From assembly GCA_903813345.2 (NCBI GenBank), contig CAIIXF020000006.1:35936436-36000435 (forward strand): a stretch of 64,000 nt of DNA, written 5' to 3'. The stretch comes from Owenia fusiformis. Taxonomy: Eukaryota > Annelida > Polychaeta > Sabellida > Oweniidae. A model generated the notes under the pieces. It saw nothing but the letters and a program-made list of their open reading frames with translations, searched no databases and had not been told where the DNA came from. The stretch's first letter is position 1; the number at the start of each line of letters is the position of its first letter. The translations under genes and the position numbers were made by a program. Positions 25,001 to 34,249 of this stretch are shown piece by piece.

Positions 25001-28000
25001 AGCTGACTGTAGATGTCTCAATTCAATGCAGGAATGATAAATCATGACTATAAACTGCGTTTGTATGAAAGGGACCAAATTCACCACCAAAAACTTTGGT
25101 AAAATCTAAACTCAGTCACAGAAATGTACGAATTTGCGAACGTAGACACAAAACCGTGGTATTCGGTAACGGTAAGGTATTGAATTGCGGTAATACCGGC
25201 ACCTGTTTTCACTACCATTTGGAACACTAATCAGTATATGTATTAAGGAATATAACATGACTTGGGGAAAGTAATTCATTTTGACATAGTAATCCTTTAG
25301 TTATTCTATACATACTCAATAGCCTCTGCCGATCCTGTCAGTGTACATGGTCTGTTGGGCATACCACCACTGTCTGGGGCTATCTGTACTTTACAACCAG
25401 AATCTGCCTGGAGTCGGGTGATCTGTTCACCCCCTTTTCCAATCACTAAAATTAAATAAAGAAATAGTCAATGGATCTGGAAAGTGTCAAGCCTTTTCAT
25501 TTTGAATTTGACTCCTCAAAATGCAAATATATCTTTATGCACATGGTTCCTTGTAAATGAACTGTCTCAATAGATTTGAAGCATTTAAACAGATTTCCAA
25601 ACAATCTAAATTCCAAATATAAGTCTCCATTCCAACACTAATAAAAATTGTTTATAAATTTTTTAATTGTTCTTACCTAGGCCAACCATGCGATCTGGAA
25701 TGTGATATTCTTCAGTTGAGACAAAACCGAGCCCCTGGGCCTGAGAAGGTGGTGCCATCTGTGGTGGTTGTTGATTTATGGACGGGTTAGATGTGATTCC
25801 TAGTTTCTGATTGATCTGCATTGCAGCTTGTTGCGCTGCCTGGGCTGCATTCTGTGCATCACTCTGCCTGCTGTAATCATAAGGGCAAAGAAGGGTTCAA
25901 TTAGACAAAGGGTCACAAGGCCTAATGGGTGCAAACATAAGGGCAAAGGGTGTAATTGCAAGGGCAAATGGATGAAAATGTAGGGGCAAAGAGGTGCAAC
26001 TGTAAAGACCAAGAGGTGCAACTGTAAAGACCAAGAGGTACACGTGTAAAGACCAAGAGGTGTAATCACAAGGGCAAAGGGTGTAATCAAGAAGGGCCAA
26101 GAGGTGCAATTGCACAGGGTCTCATCCCAAGAGCCAAGGTGTGCTGTGGCCCAAGAGGTACAAGATGAGCAGTAACAATAAAATCCAGATATTTGTCAAT
26201 ATAACAGAGTCTACTATCAAACGCCACTCATGGAGCCGAAGCCCTGGTGGTGTTAGCGAATCCCTGCTGAATTGATGTGGCACAATTTCTACACCCAGTA
26301 GGCACAGAGTTAACCTACTGGGCTCTAGGTTGTGCAACTGAACAAACTGAAATAACATTAAAATGGCACTTCTTTTTAAATTGATCAAGTCAATCTATTA
26401 AAATGTATACTTTATTAAAATTTCAAGTTTAAGTGAACTTCTTCCATTATCTAGCATGGTTTACCGTGTTATCTGACCACCCTTAATAAGCCACCTGGTG
26501 GTGAAATTCATAACTACCGATTTGAATCTTGGTAATTGTTCAATGAAATCCTGATTAAAAAAAACATAATAACAGTGGCTGCCTTACCTCTGTTGTTCTG
26601 CTATGGCTCTGAGTTGTGCTCCAATAGCTAAAAACAGCAAAAATACATGTCAAAATACTGAAACACATATTTGTAATAGAGTTTTGTAAACTAACTAGAC
26701 AAAATAATGCAATAGATAATGCAACATATGTCGACCTCAACACTGACAGATGGGACTATTACAGGATTTAATAATCAGCAGGCAATTTTTCCAGTTGATT
26801 TTACACAATTGCCTGTTGTTCCAGACATTTTACTGTTGATAATTCCAATAATTTTTATCATTTTCATTTTACATGTCGCACAAAATTAAACTGGAAATCC
26901 TTTATATATAAAGCCAGTAAGGGATACATTTCTTAGAACTAAAATAGAACCAATCTTAATTTTGGTATTATAATTCCCACTATGTACACTATATCTTTTA
27001 TTTGGGAAAATAATTCCCTTGTCTCGATCCAGTTTAAACTGTCTTAAGAGCTTAACAGCAGGCAGTAGGTGCGGTACACACATTAAACAAGTGAAGAACT
27101 TTATTACAACATAATATTATATGAAAAGCATTGTGCATTTAAAGACACACAAACATGAAAACACCTATTACAGTGACAAAGTTTAAATACTTAACTAGAA
27201 AATTGCAATACGTCACATTTTAATTATACATTATAAAAAATTACTGTGTAATAAAAAAGTTCTTGGTGCTCGTAAAAAAAAAAACATGTGTCGAAAAATG
27301 ATTAAATTCTCACAAAAATACTTGTAGCAGTGTATGTTATGACTGTGATACCATACTCAAATTTATTGTTAAATTATGTGAAGTTAAGTTTGATCATAGA
27401 CAAAACCGAAAAATAAATTATTTCAAATCAGAAAACAGAAATTCTGAATCTTTTTAAGATATGAATAAGACAGCATGAAAAGGATTTGAAAAGTTACATT
27501 TTAGAAAGTCTGTATTCCATCACCAATATTACTCAATCCTCTTATTAATCAATTTTATTTTTTGAAGTGTAAAATGTTGTTAAGATATCAAGAAGTCCCT
27601 TTAACCACTATTGAAGCAAAATACGCAAATGCTTAGAATATGGCTGAAAATCCTGAAATCTGAAATTTTCATCATTCAACAAAAAAATGGTAGCAAATTT
27701 GCGTATACTGCTTATAAATATGTTGCCATCTTCATACATCCCATGGTGCTATCTTACGTTACGCCACAACATATCTCGTCTAAATCACAATCAATTAAAT
27801 AAGCAAATTTTATTAGTGAATTTTATTGATGGCTATGTATAGTTAACAAAATATGCTAGCTGACTGTGCTGAGAATAGGGGGTCTACTTACGATCATTTA
27901 ATTCAGCCATACGTTTTGCGTCAGGCCCTAAAAATGAGAGCAGAAATACTTTAGAATTTGGATTCCCTCCCCTGATCCCCATGAAAGGCAACTGAAAATG

Positions 28001-31000
28001 TTCTAAATGGATCTAATTGGTCAGTTTAAATGAAAAGCTGAGTACATTTTGGCAACTCACTCTAGCCACAACAAAATATGCAATCTACCGAGTGAATATT
28101 AACAATCTATCTGCTTGGGCAGTTCTTACAAGATATGTAGTGTTATTTCCAAATACAACTTTTTATTAATACAGTCAAAACATTTTGATTAACTTGCAAA
28201 CTGTCATTAATGAAGACAGCTGAAGTTAGCAATAACGCTTGCAGTCGTCTGAAAGTCGATATGAAATTCTTCTTGTTGAAGAACTTATAAGTAATCATTA
28301 CAACATACAACAAGTAGTGCTAAGTATTTTTTGTTTGATGGTTGATAGAATTCAATTTTCTGGGAAAAAAATGTATCTGGAAAACACTGTCACATTATGG
28401 AGATTAAGCTACACATTTAAAGAGAACTTGTATGTCAATGTGTATAAATAGAATTACCCAGGGATTAGTTCTCCCTTCCTAATGTTTATATAAGGAGTAA
28501 AGTTGCAGCAGGGTCGCTAGAAAAACCAATAGAAAGGGGGATAGTGGCCCTAGAGGTAATAATTGTACACATTCAAGCAAAAGTTCTCTTAAAAAGTGTA
28601 GCTTAACTACCCTTTTATCTTATAAGATAGCCCCTTATCTAAAACTGCCCATCTCTACTACACTATAATGAAAAACAAGGCATTAATATAACAAAATATC
28701 ACCACCCGATTACAAGTTCACTGAAGTGAAAATGTCCATAATTTTGTTGCCATGGTAACCAACATTGATGAAACCCTGAAGATGAATATTTCGAGATAAT
28801 CTGGCAATGACATGTTACTGTCATCAATATGTTACAAATTTTTGGAGCGTTTTAAGTATCATGATAATATATTGCTAGGGAAACAGATGAAGCCAAAAAT
28901 CTAAACCTTCATGAGATCTCAAAAGCCATTCATTATATGAAAATCCAGCCAACCTCATATTTATATCTGCAGTATTAAAGCTCATTGCTGACGTTCAATT
29001 AATGGTTTGTTAATGTTTCAAAAATGTTACATGTCCTAATAGATCACAATTCTTTGCCATGGTAACAAATATTGCCCAAAATCTTTGTGCTCACCATAAA
29101 AATCCAGCGAATTTGAATAAAAACAATTTTAAATTTAGAATATCAATTTACTCAGATAACTAGGGTGGAGGGGTTAACCCGAGAGTTCAAAGATGACCTA
29201 CGCTAACAAAGTATATCTGTATTGAGATGACCTTCCAACTGATTGGTCAAAATCAACAAACAAAAATGGCGGCCTCAAAATTTTCAAAATACGCTTCGAA
29301 TAATATCATGTTCATTTCTGGTGTGTTAACCAATATAATAGCTTATTTCATATCAAGAAAAAAGAAAAGTGTAAGGAATATACCTAAATCATCACCTCGA
29401 AGGAAGCGTAGTATTTGGAAACTAGCAGATGATAAGCAAGAGACGTTATCATGTCTGTTATCTCTAAGCTCTGGGGCTTTTCTTCCTCGTATACCAGACG
29501 TTCATGGCAAACAATAAAGGTGGCAAACAATAAAGGTGGCAACAATATGTCAGCACTTCTTGGTGGTGACATAATAAGCAGGATGAAACAACAACTAATA
29601 CTCATGCTCTTACAATATTTACATAGTATTTATGTAAACTAACAACAATTAAAGCACTTATAAATACGAAATAATAACTACAGCTAACAAAAAATTAAAA
29701 AAATAAACGTTAGTTTAAAGATAACCCCCCAAAGAAATAAGACATAGACACCCTGCTAATCTTTACTTTTTAGATTTTATTCACATATTTCTTATTTGAC
29801 TTGAAGAATTTTTTTCTAGGAAGAACCTCTGTAAAATAATTACTTTTTGCAAGTTCTCTTGAAATTTATTGCATGAAATGATTTTATGTGGACCAATTGT
29901 TATAAATTCAATCATAAATAGAGAATAAATAGAGAAAAATATCTGAATGAATAACTTTATACTTTATCTATATAGCTCAATAATTGACAAACATGTTCCA
30001 GGTCATTATTATATTCAAGTAACTCCTTTACTTTTTTACACTTCAGGGATGATCACTTATCAGCATTGACTGCCAAGTTTACATGGTTCAGATGGTAAAA
30101 AAAACTTGTACTCAATGAAAAAGTGTGTGCAGAAAATAATTTATAGCACTTATAAAAATGTGAACTACTTTGGAGTTTGTCTGTAGACTATACTTACCAT
30201 CTTGTTCACCTTCGAATCCACGTTTGAATCCCATACCAGGCATACCGCCCATGGGTGGAGCAGCTGAAGTTGGTGCTGCAGCTGGAGCGCCATTTGTAGG
30301 TGGAGCGCCTGGAGCTGCAATTTTAGCTGCAATCTAAAACAAGGGAGAAAATTTAATACAAATATTGTTGCCAAGATAATGGAGGTCTTCTTGTGGCTTG
30401 CTGGGTTTGTTCTCTGCCATGTTACTTTCTAAATCATTGTACATATGTTTTAATTTGTTTCATTGTGATCCTTTATTGCTTATTTTTTAGATTCAAAGCT
30501 GTCTACGGAATTATGAATCTGATTGTGAGTATAATATGAGACCAAATAGGGATGTAACATCGACTTGTGGGGTAATGGCGACATGAGAGAAGGGGTAACT
30601 TCGACACTTACATATTAGAATTTGCATTTTCCGCCATGTTTGATTTCTGGAAAAATTAAAATCGTGCGAGATATCGATCCATGCGAGAAAAAACATGGCT
30701 TCCTAGATCGGAAATAAGAGCAAATAAACACAAGGTGTCTAAGTTACCCCATGTGTTGAAGTTCCCCCAAAATGTTGACGGTACACTCCTTCGCCCTGAG
30801 TGAAAAGTACAGAGAGTATATTTTAGTTTGTTTTCTAGTTTAGCTATCATATCTGTGTCCTCTTATATTTTGATACTTCTCTGCCCTGTTATTTTCGGAA
30901 AAATTAACATGGCTGAAACTCCCTAAATTACAAAAGGTCACAGCTTTGCTGCACATTATACATTACTATCTGAAATATACACAAGTTAGGATAAATATAA

Positions 31001-31537
31001 ATGTTTATTTTTTAAATTCAAAGTACTCCTAAACATTACTGTTTTGACTATACACAGTGACCAACTGCCGAGGAAAAAGCGGCATTAATGCACTACAACA
31101 ACAAAAGCTGTGGTTTGGTTGTGCATCAGTTTGCAATTACATGAAAATGAATGGAGAAATCAACCATAACCAAAATTGAATTTCCAACGAATAGAACATT
31201 TGAGGATTCGTAGAAATCATTTCATAAAAATAGCATTAGAACATCAAGACATATTCTCCATGACGCATGGTTCAAATAGAGAACTAAACTGAGATGTACG
31301 ATGAACATAATTACCTCGTGCGTGGGTGAATTTCAATTTCTTTCTTCAGAAATTGAGAGCTGAGAAGTTGACTTGAATATTTGAGAAAATACGAGAATTG
31401 TCTAATCTTAACCTATGCATTAATGATCGGTAAAGTATACAGACCTGTCTGGCTCTCGCTACGGCATCAGCAAACGCATTTTGTTGCTCAAATTGACCGC
31501 CATTTGCAGCAGGAGGTGCAACATTTGAATAATCCAT
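12913..31537 (-). CDS. FUBP1: FUBP/KHSRP-family protein with four KH domains (complete gene)
   Basis: Far-upstream-element-binding/KH-splicing-regulatory protein. In animals these nuclear proteins bind single-stranded DNA and AU- or U-rich RNA and act in transcription, splicing and mRNA decay. I assembled 17 coding exons, all with GT donors and AG acceptors. Their summed length is 2058 bp, giving 685 residues (683 with the alternative exon), close to vertebrate FUBP1/KHSRP size. Order: short N-terminus starting MDYSNVAPP; Ala/Pro-rich segment; a PDAKR stretch; KH1 (~155-222), KH2 (~238-308), KH3 (~341-409) and KH4 (~470-540). Their GxxG loops read VIGKGG, VIGKGG, IIGKKG and VIGRGG, all intact. 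A 17-Gly run lies between KH2 and KH3, and a Gly/Arg/Asp-rich linker between KH3 and KH4. The tail has [18 protein letters not shown] and AWAEYYR motifs and ends in Gln. It looks like an invertebrate counterpart of FUBP1, FUBP3 and KHSRP (Drosophila Psi); one-to-one orthology cannot be fixed from sequence alone. Confidence 0.95.
13755..14623. mobile_element. Mariner-type MITE in a FUBP intron
   Basis: Ends CAGGGTGGTCC and GGACCACCCTG with TA on both sides (13753-13754, 14624-14625). The first ~40 bp, through GTGAACCCCTGCAACTGGC, are perfectly inverted at the other end apart from the A/T run, and weaker inverted similarity continues inward. 869 bp, non-coding. Related end fragments occur near 56826 and 59765. 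Confidence 0.8.
14730..14846 (-). CDS. FUBP1: FUBP exon 17 ([10 protein letters not shown] tail motif)
   Basis: Encodes [18 protein letters not shown], then a Gln-rich stretch ending STPAP. This is the Tyr-rich C-terminal repeat of FUBP/KHSRP proteins, which in FUBP1 carries transactivation activity. Acceptor TATTCAG, donor GTAAGT. Confidence 0.93.
15712..16173. mobile_element. hAT-type MITE with 8-bp target duplication
   Basis: Ends TAGGGGTGAGACGA and TCGTCTCACCCCTA, flanked by an exact 8-bp duplication TCATTGAT (15704-15711 and 16174-16181). Arms are rich in TCGAGTCGAATCC-like palindromic words. No transposase. The perfect target duplication implies recent insertion. It lies in the intron between the alternative exon 16 and exon 17. 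Confidence 0.88.
16246..16322 (-). CDS. FUBP1: FUBP exon 16 (APQGWGNT variant B, alternative to exon 15)
   Basis: Encodes [17 protein letters not shown] then APQHMNPP. 77 bp with the same phases as exon 15 (one base in, one A out), acceptor TTTCTAG and donor GTAAGT. Spliced directly from exon 14 to exon 17 it keeps the frame and gives a 683-residue protein. Confidence 0.85.
16490..16610. repeat. Tandem ~40-bp repeat with CCAATCA motifs
   Basis: Four decaying copies of CACCCAGTGTGCAATGGCCA followed by ATCAGATTGTAG lie in the intron between the alternative exons 15 and 16. Confidence 0.7.
16964..17046 (-). CDS. FUBP1: FUBP exon 15 (APQGWGNT variant A)
   Basis: Encodes [19 protein letters not shown] then NQKNPNDP. 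The segment matches the [13 protein letters not shown] region of vertebrate KHSRP. 83 bp; takes one base in and leaves one base (A) out at GTAAGG. Joining it to exon 16 would shift the frame to a stop, so the two are probably alternatives. Confidence 0.88.
17405..17502 (-). CDS. FUBP1: FUBP exon 14 (Gly/Pro linker)
   Basis: Encodes [16 protein letters not shown], then [17 protein letters not shown]. Ends with GG of a split Gly codon at the GTGAGA donor, so the next exon must supply one base. That matches both exon 15 and exon 16. Confidence 0.92.
17987..18144 (-). CDS. FUBP1: FUBP exon 13 (KH4)
   Basis: Encodes [18 protein letters not shown], then a Tyr-Pro-Gly-Pro-Asn-rich loop and the last helix [19 protein letters not shown] replaces the family GKGGET but keeps GxxG. 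Acceptor TTTCAG, donor GTGAGT. Confidence 0.95.
18309..18442. repeat. Cluster of GGTACC/GTACCGTA palindromes
   Basis: Words such as TACCGTATGGTACC, ATGGTACCATACAGTACCGT and CCATACGGTACCGTG recur in both orientations, so the stretch can fold on itself. It lies in the FUBP intron between exons 12 and 13; origin unknown. Confidence 0.6.
18647..18872 (-). CDS. FUBP1: FUBP exon 12 (Gly/Arg linker, start of KH4)
   Basis: Encodes [19 protein letters not shown], a Phe/Asp/Gly-rich stretch, then [16 protein letters not shown], the start of KH4. RGG-type repeats here suggest additional RNA binding and arginine methylation (inference). Acceptor TTTTCAG, donor GTGAGT. Confidence 0.95.
19674..19780 (-). 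CDS. FUBP1: FUBP exon 11 (end of KH3)
   Basis: Encodes [18 protein letters not shown] and the final KH3 helix ending IRQAQDR. Acceptor TTACAAG, donor GTAAGT, phase 0 out. Confidence 0.95.
19906..20600. repeat. Inverted-repeat-rich probable transposon remnant
   Basis: GTGAAATACAGAAAATA near 19918 is inverted at TATTTTCTGTATTTCAC near 20002-20019 with a further inverted GTATTTCAC between. GCGTTGGGATAC at 20518 is inverted as GTATCCCAACGC by 20548. Lies in the intron between FUBP exons 10 and 11. The 109-codon open frame here looks incidental. Confidence 0.45.
20770..21090. repeat. Diverged tandem repeat containing AGGTCA direct repeats
   Basis: GAAGGTCATTGAAGGTCAAA recurs with decay. AGGTCA pairs spaced by four bases occur at 20773-20788 and 21070-21085, with an imperfect third near 20932. 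Such DR4 spacing is a known nuclear-receptor site arrangement, but here it is produced by a repeat, so function is doubtful. Confidence 0.55.
21195..21265. repeat. Dispersed repeat (CTTNNTGGTGGTGAAAT type)
   Basis: AACAATATGTCAACACTTTT then TGGTGGTGAAATGAAAATG recurs in diverged form near 29540-29580 and 47195-47240. No boundaries could be set. Confidence 0.45.
21330..21432 (-). CDS. FUBP1: FUBP exon 10 (KH3)
   Basis: Encodes [20 protein letters not shown], then [14 protein letters not shown] of KH3. The GKKG loop replaces the usual GRNG but keeps the GxxG pattern. Acceptor ATTATAG, donor GTATGT. Confidence 0.96.
21479..21505. repeat. ATTGT pentanucleotide microsatellite
   Basis: About five perfect copies of ATTGT in the intron between FUBP exons 9 and 10. 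Confidence 0.9.
21626..21764. repeat. 138-bp interspersed repeat, copy A
   Basis: Runs from GTAACAGAGTCTACTATCAA to TCTAGATTGTGCA. Same family and orientation as the copies at 22315, 23443 and 26202. This is the most diverged copy (GGGGCCCAGAGGCC in place of GGAGCCGAAGCC). SINE-like in size, but no clear pol III A and B boxes. Confidence 0.8.
21913..22044 (-). CDS. FUBP1: FUBP exon 9 (KH2 helix and poly-Gly)
   Basis: Encodes [16 protein letters not shown] (last KH2 helix), then GY, a run of 17 Gly (GGC/GGT/GGA codons, 21931-21981) and FGGNGE. Acceptor TTTGCAG, donor GTAAAG. The Gly codons form a trinucleotide microsatellite that is likely length-variable. Confidence 0.95.
22315..22449. repeat. 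138-bp interspersed repeat, copy B
   Basis: Same family, in the intron between FUBP exons 8 and 9. Ends GGGCTCTAGGTTGTGCA and is followed by an A-rich tract. Confidence 0.8.
22681..22779 (-). CDS. FUBP1: FUBP exon 8 (KH2)
   Basis: Encodes [14 protein letters not shown] and DKPLRITGE of KH2, 33 codons in phase 0 on both sides. Acceptor TTTCAG, donor GTAAAT. Confidence 0.96.
22800..23262. repeat. Tandem array of AACAATGAAATGTGATGC units
   Basis: A variable ~30-50 bp unit (GAGACTCAACAATGAAATGT, then GATGCTATAATAGAATA) repeats about a dozen times. The array begins about 20 bases from the FUBP exon 8 acceptor. Confidence 0.85.
23443..23580. repeat. 138-bp interspersed repeat, copy C
   Basis: Same family, in the intron between FUBP exons 7 and 8. 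On the minus strand the copy reads open as [18 protein letters not shown] and onward, as copies B and D do. Confidence 0.8.
23968..24292. mobile_element. piggyBac-type MITE (TTAA-flanked)
   Basis: TTAA at both ends, followed by CCCTTTCACGACG on the left and its near-complement CGTCGGGAAAGGG on the right. TTAA target sites and CCC-starting ends are typical of piggyBac elements. 325 bp, non-coding, in the intron between FUBP exons 7 and 8. Confidence 0.7.
24323..24485 (-). CDS. FUBP1: FUBP exon 7 (end of KH1, start of KH2)
   Basis: Encodes [13 protein letters not shown] (last KH1 helix), a Gly-containing linker, then [19 protein letters not shown] of KH2. Acceptor TTTTTAG, donor GTAGGT, phase 0 out. 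Confidence 0.96.
25316..25445 (-). CDS. FUBP1: FUBP exon 6 (KH1 core)
   Basis: Encodes [17 protein letters not shown] and [17 protein letters not shown], the GxxG loop and beta strands of KH1, nearly identical to vertebrate FUBP KH1. Acceptor AATTTAG, donor GTATGT. Confidence 0.96.
25677..25867 (-). CDS. FUBP1: FUBP exon 5 (Gln/Ala-rich, start of KH1)
   Basis: Encodes a Gln/Ala-rich run, then [19 protein letters not shown], the conserved entry to KH1 (compare TEEYKVPDGMVGF in vertebrates). The acceptor is a tandem ACAGCAG, so a variant starting three bases earlier (25870) would add one residue. Donor GTAAGA. Confidence 0.92.
25872..26125. repeat. Minisatellite of AAGGGCAAAGAGGTGCAA-type units
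   Basis: About ten diverged copies of a 17-25 bp unit (AAGRGCAAAGNGGTGCAACT, AAGACCAAGAGGTGCAACTG) next to the FUBP exon 5 acceptor. The open frames called here on the minus strand are repeat translations. Confidence 0.8.
26202..26338. repeat. 138-bp interspersed repeat, copy D
   Basis: Same family, in the intron between FUBP exons 4 and 5; closest in sequence to copies B and C. Confidence 0.8.
26588..26627 (-). CDS. FUBP1: FUBP exon 4 (40-bp microexon)
   Basis: Encodes [14 protein letters not shown] between a TTTTTAG acceptor and GTAAGG donor. Frame links exon 3 (one base carried in) with exon 5 (two bases carried out). Confidence 0.85.
27892..27927 (-). CDS. FUBP1: FUBP exon 3 (36-bp microexon)
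   Basis: Encodes [12 protein letters not shown], matching the conserved QPDAKK segment of FUBP1. Acceptor TTTTAG, donor GTAAGT; frame maintained on both sides. Confidence 0.88.
30198..30333 (-). CDS. FUBP1: FUBP exon 2
   Basis: Encodes [15 protein letters not shown] and an Ala/Pro/Met-rich segment ending [12 protein letters not shown]. Acceptor TTTTAG, donor GTAAGT; leaves one base of the last codon. The IAAKI start continues the ARARQ helix of exon 1, as in vertebrate FUBP proteins. Confidence 0.92.
31445..31537 (-). CDS. FUBP1: FUBP exon 1 (start codon)
   Basis: Encodes [14 protein letters not shown] through ARARQ and ends in phase 0 at CAG|GTCTGT. The chosen start fits the family N-terminus ([11 protein letters not shown] resembles the FUBP DALQRARQ helix). 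An in-frame upstream ATG exists 21 codons earlier, but that stretch has no family resemblance and is probably 5'UTR. Confidence 0.9.
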
Positions 31538-32450
31538 GATGGCGTGGTCTTCTTTGTGAATAAATGGATCGTTCTGATTGGTCGCTGAGTTTGATCTCAA
31601 ATTATCGAGAACAATTTAATGGTCTTTCACTTATGATTATAAAGCTCCTACTTCTGAATTAATATTTTATTATATGAATTATTTAGTAATAATATATCAT
31701 ATATGAAAAATAGGCATATTATAGTTATTCACTGCAAATTCTACAAAACGCACGCACTAAACGAAACTTTCCCGGGTCTCATGCTGGAGTTACAAATCCC
31801 CGGGTAAGAATTGAACTGGTGGTTTTGTGTATCGTTTGTTTTCTAATCTGTCTTGTCTTGTCTATCCCACATCATTTGAGACTGAATGCTCTATTTTGTA
31901 TGAGCACTTGTATCTCAAACTATTTTTATTGATGTTACTATCAATTTCTCTTTTTTTCTTGTAATCTCGTCTTGGATTCACGGTGATATATTTGTTCTAA
32001 AATATTGGAAAAGGGGGTATTGCACATTGCTTCTTTTTACGTTTGATCATGATTTTGGGATATATGGGTTTTGTTAAAATGGGTCTTATGACTAGGTTCC
32101 AACAACTTTTGCTCTTCTTCGGCTGCACTCAGTGATATTTATTCAATGTATATATTCCCTACCAGTATCTGTTTATTCATTTTCGTCTGATATCCGTTTG
32201 AATAAAACAGACTGTGTCTTTGTGGTTAAGTTATTTAAGTCTAATTTGATCACTTGCAGGGACAAACCTAGAAATCAATTAAATGGCTGGATATAATGTT
32301 TTCGAATTTTCTCTCTTCAGTCCCTGTTGCCCCTTTAAGATGAATTCTAGACTGTTTCTCAGGCGTCATTTTTGTACTTGAATTTTAACCTACTTATCTA
32401 TATAAAGCTAGATTTGAGTCGAGTTCCTTATCTCCGATCCCTGCCAAGAG

Positions 32451-32619
32451 CCGGTGTAAAAGAAATTATGGTTCCCTTGGGATAATGGGCCTTTTAAAGG
32501 CCCTAACTGGCCCTGATTGTGGATACGATAATAAGGGAAAGAGTTGTATTTAGGTCACCATATAAATCCATGGAAAGTAGGACCATAATTTGATAGGACC
32601 ACCTACCCTTTTACACCGG
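32451..32619. mobile_element. MITE with CCGGTGTAAAAG ends, copy 1
   Basis: Ends CCGGTGTAAAAG and CTTTTACACCGG. Internal sequence (AGGGAAAGAGTTGTA, TAGGTCACCATATAAATC) is shared with the copy at 35574. No clear target duplication. Confidence 0.75.
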
Positions 32620-32813
32620 GTAGTTCACATGTACGTTTCTCGCAATTAAGGCCCCGGGATAGACTCAAACCTACAAGGTACTCCAACTCTCTAACGCAAA
32701 ACCACCGGCCTCCACTGGTCCCTTGGTACTACGACATCACCCAGACAAATTCGTGTGTCAATTCCGGTCAAAATGTCATGTATAGATATTTATAAGCTTG
32801 TACTCGTATTAAG

Positions 32814-32976
32814 GGCAACTTTCGACTGTCGGTTATCGGATTAACCTACTATTTTGTGGGCAAATCATTTAAATATTGAATAGTACGTACCTGCCACGAT
32901 TCCATTCATTTTTAAATGAATTGGTCATAAAAAGGTAACCCGGTAGCCGACAGCCGAAAGTTGAATTCGCGAATAC
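32814..32976. repeat. Fold-back repeat with CAACTTTCGACTGTCGG ends
   Basis: AACTTTCGACTGTCGGTTA on the left and TAGCCGACAGCCGAAAGTT on the right are inverted copies with AT-rich ATTTAAAT inner arms. Related fragments lie at 33205-33250 and 34003-34020, and a similar fold-back element at about 62903-63040. Confidence 0.65.
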
Positions 32977-33003
32977 AAGCTTAGTGATCTTTGTTTAAAA
33001 ATT

Positions 33004-33091
33004 ACAACAAGTCCAAGAGTCGAACCCTGCAAGCAAGTCACAAGAACGCTTGGAACCTCGACCATCGCTAACAAGTTGAGCCATAGAGCTG
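33004..33091 (-). repeat. tRNA-derived SINE-like fragment
   Basis: On the minus strand GGCTCAACTTGTTAGCG (box A-like) is followed ~55 nt later by GGGTTCGACTC (box B-like), the spacing of a pol III tRNA promoter. The sequence does not fold as a clean tRNA, so a SINE head is the better call. Confidence 0.5.
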
Positions 33092-33676
33092 AAGTTTGTG
33101 GCATAATCAAAAATAAGAATTTCCCATAACTCTGACCCGCGTAATGACCATTTATACGTTGCTAGTAAAGCGTTTTGTTTTATTTTGTTCAGCTTGTATT
33201 CGCGAATCCAAATAACGACTAGCGGATACCGGATTGATTGCAATATGATGGCAAACTCGACTAACGGCCGGATTTTTCGTTTATTTACACATATATAGCT
33301 ACATGTAGGCAAGGTGGTGTGCCCGATCCCAGCCAATCTGAACACAGTATTTCATATAACTGCACTCCATTATATAACAAGCAAATCACCCAAGGACATT
33401 CGTTGAATGGTTGTCAAAGAGACAACTTGATTCTACAGATTGAAATTGAACCTTTGCCAACTTTACCCTTAATTTTGTATGTTTTAGGTGATTCCGTAGA
33501 AAATATTTTGCACTGTGTGAAAATTAAATTAAGCCTAACTAGACTTGATGCATTGTGGGTGATTCATTCCCCTCAGGTGTTATTTCCTAAACTTCACACA
33601 CTCTCGATGCTGCGCATCTCGTGTCAAAGGTTGAATTATCACTCAATCCACATTGCATTGTATAGGGCTTGAATCC

Positions 33677-33962
33677 TTAAAGAAACAACAAGGACTGTAA
33701 AGAGAAAATTCGAAATTTTTAATTTTTTTGCTGAGCTATCAGGTCAATATTTGGCTTAAAACCTTCTTTGACATACGTATTTTCTTAAAATGTATGTATA
33801 GACTATTGATTTCAGCATTAATAAGTGCATCCAGCGGGTTTCTTTGTACAGGAGATAATGAAAATATGTGTTAGTCTTGATGAAATATCCAAACTTAAAT
33901 ATATTTTGACACTGGTCGATAATCATTGAATGGCCTCTCTGCACTAATTGTTGCACCTTTAA
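33677..33962. mobile_element. TTAA-flanked MITE family, copy 1
   Basis: Starts TTAAAGAAACAACAAGGACT and ends ATTGTTGCACCTTTAA. Shares GCTGAGCTATCAGGTCAATA and GACACTGGTCGATAATCATT with the copies at 42601 and 49460. An isolated end of the family, reversed, is at about 32300-32338. Confidence 0.72.
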
Positions 33963-34249
33963 ATCAACTTCCAAATGACGGGTTAATTAGTATGTTAATC
34001 CAGTAGCCGACAGCCGTTATTTTTTCAATATTTTGGATTAACGATATCATATTAGGAAGTAATTACTAATTAATGATACATGGGGCCAAACAATCAATTG
34101 AGCCAATTACCGGCCAATAACGTTCCAGAGCAGGTCTTAATTTCTAGTCAACTACCCATTCTTCGAAATTCTAATCTACTCGATTTTGGGTTATTTTATG
34201 GATGTTATTAAACTTTTTCGTGTCGTTTGGGGCCTGGATTATTTCATCT

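Noticed and set aside
25800-26115. Leu/Pro/His-rich open frames on the minus strand
   Set aside because: They are translations of the AAGGGCAAAGAGGTGCAA minisatellite plus the antisense-frame shadow of FUBP exon 5.
29227-29517. 96-codon plus-strand open frame with a hydrophobic stretch and basic tail
   Set aside because: Lies in FUBP intron 2 beside a dispersed repeat (29540-29580), with no homology recognised; more likely chance than a nested gene.
33004-33091. Functional tRNA gene
   Set aside because: Box A and box B-like words are present, but the arms do not pair as a tRNA; a SINE fragment fits better.
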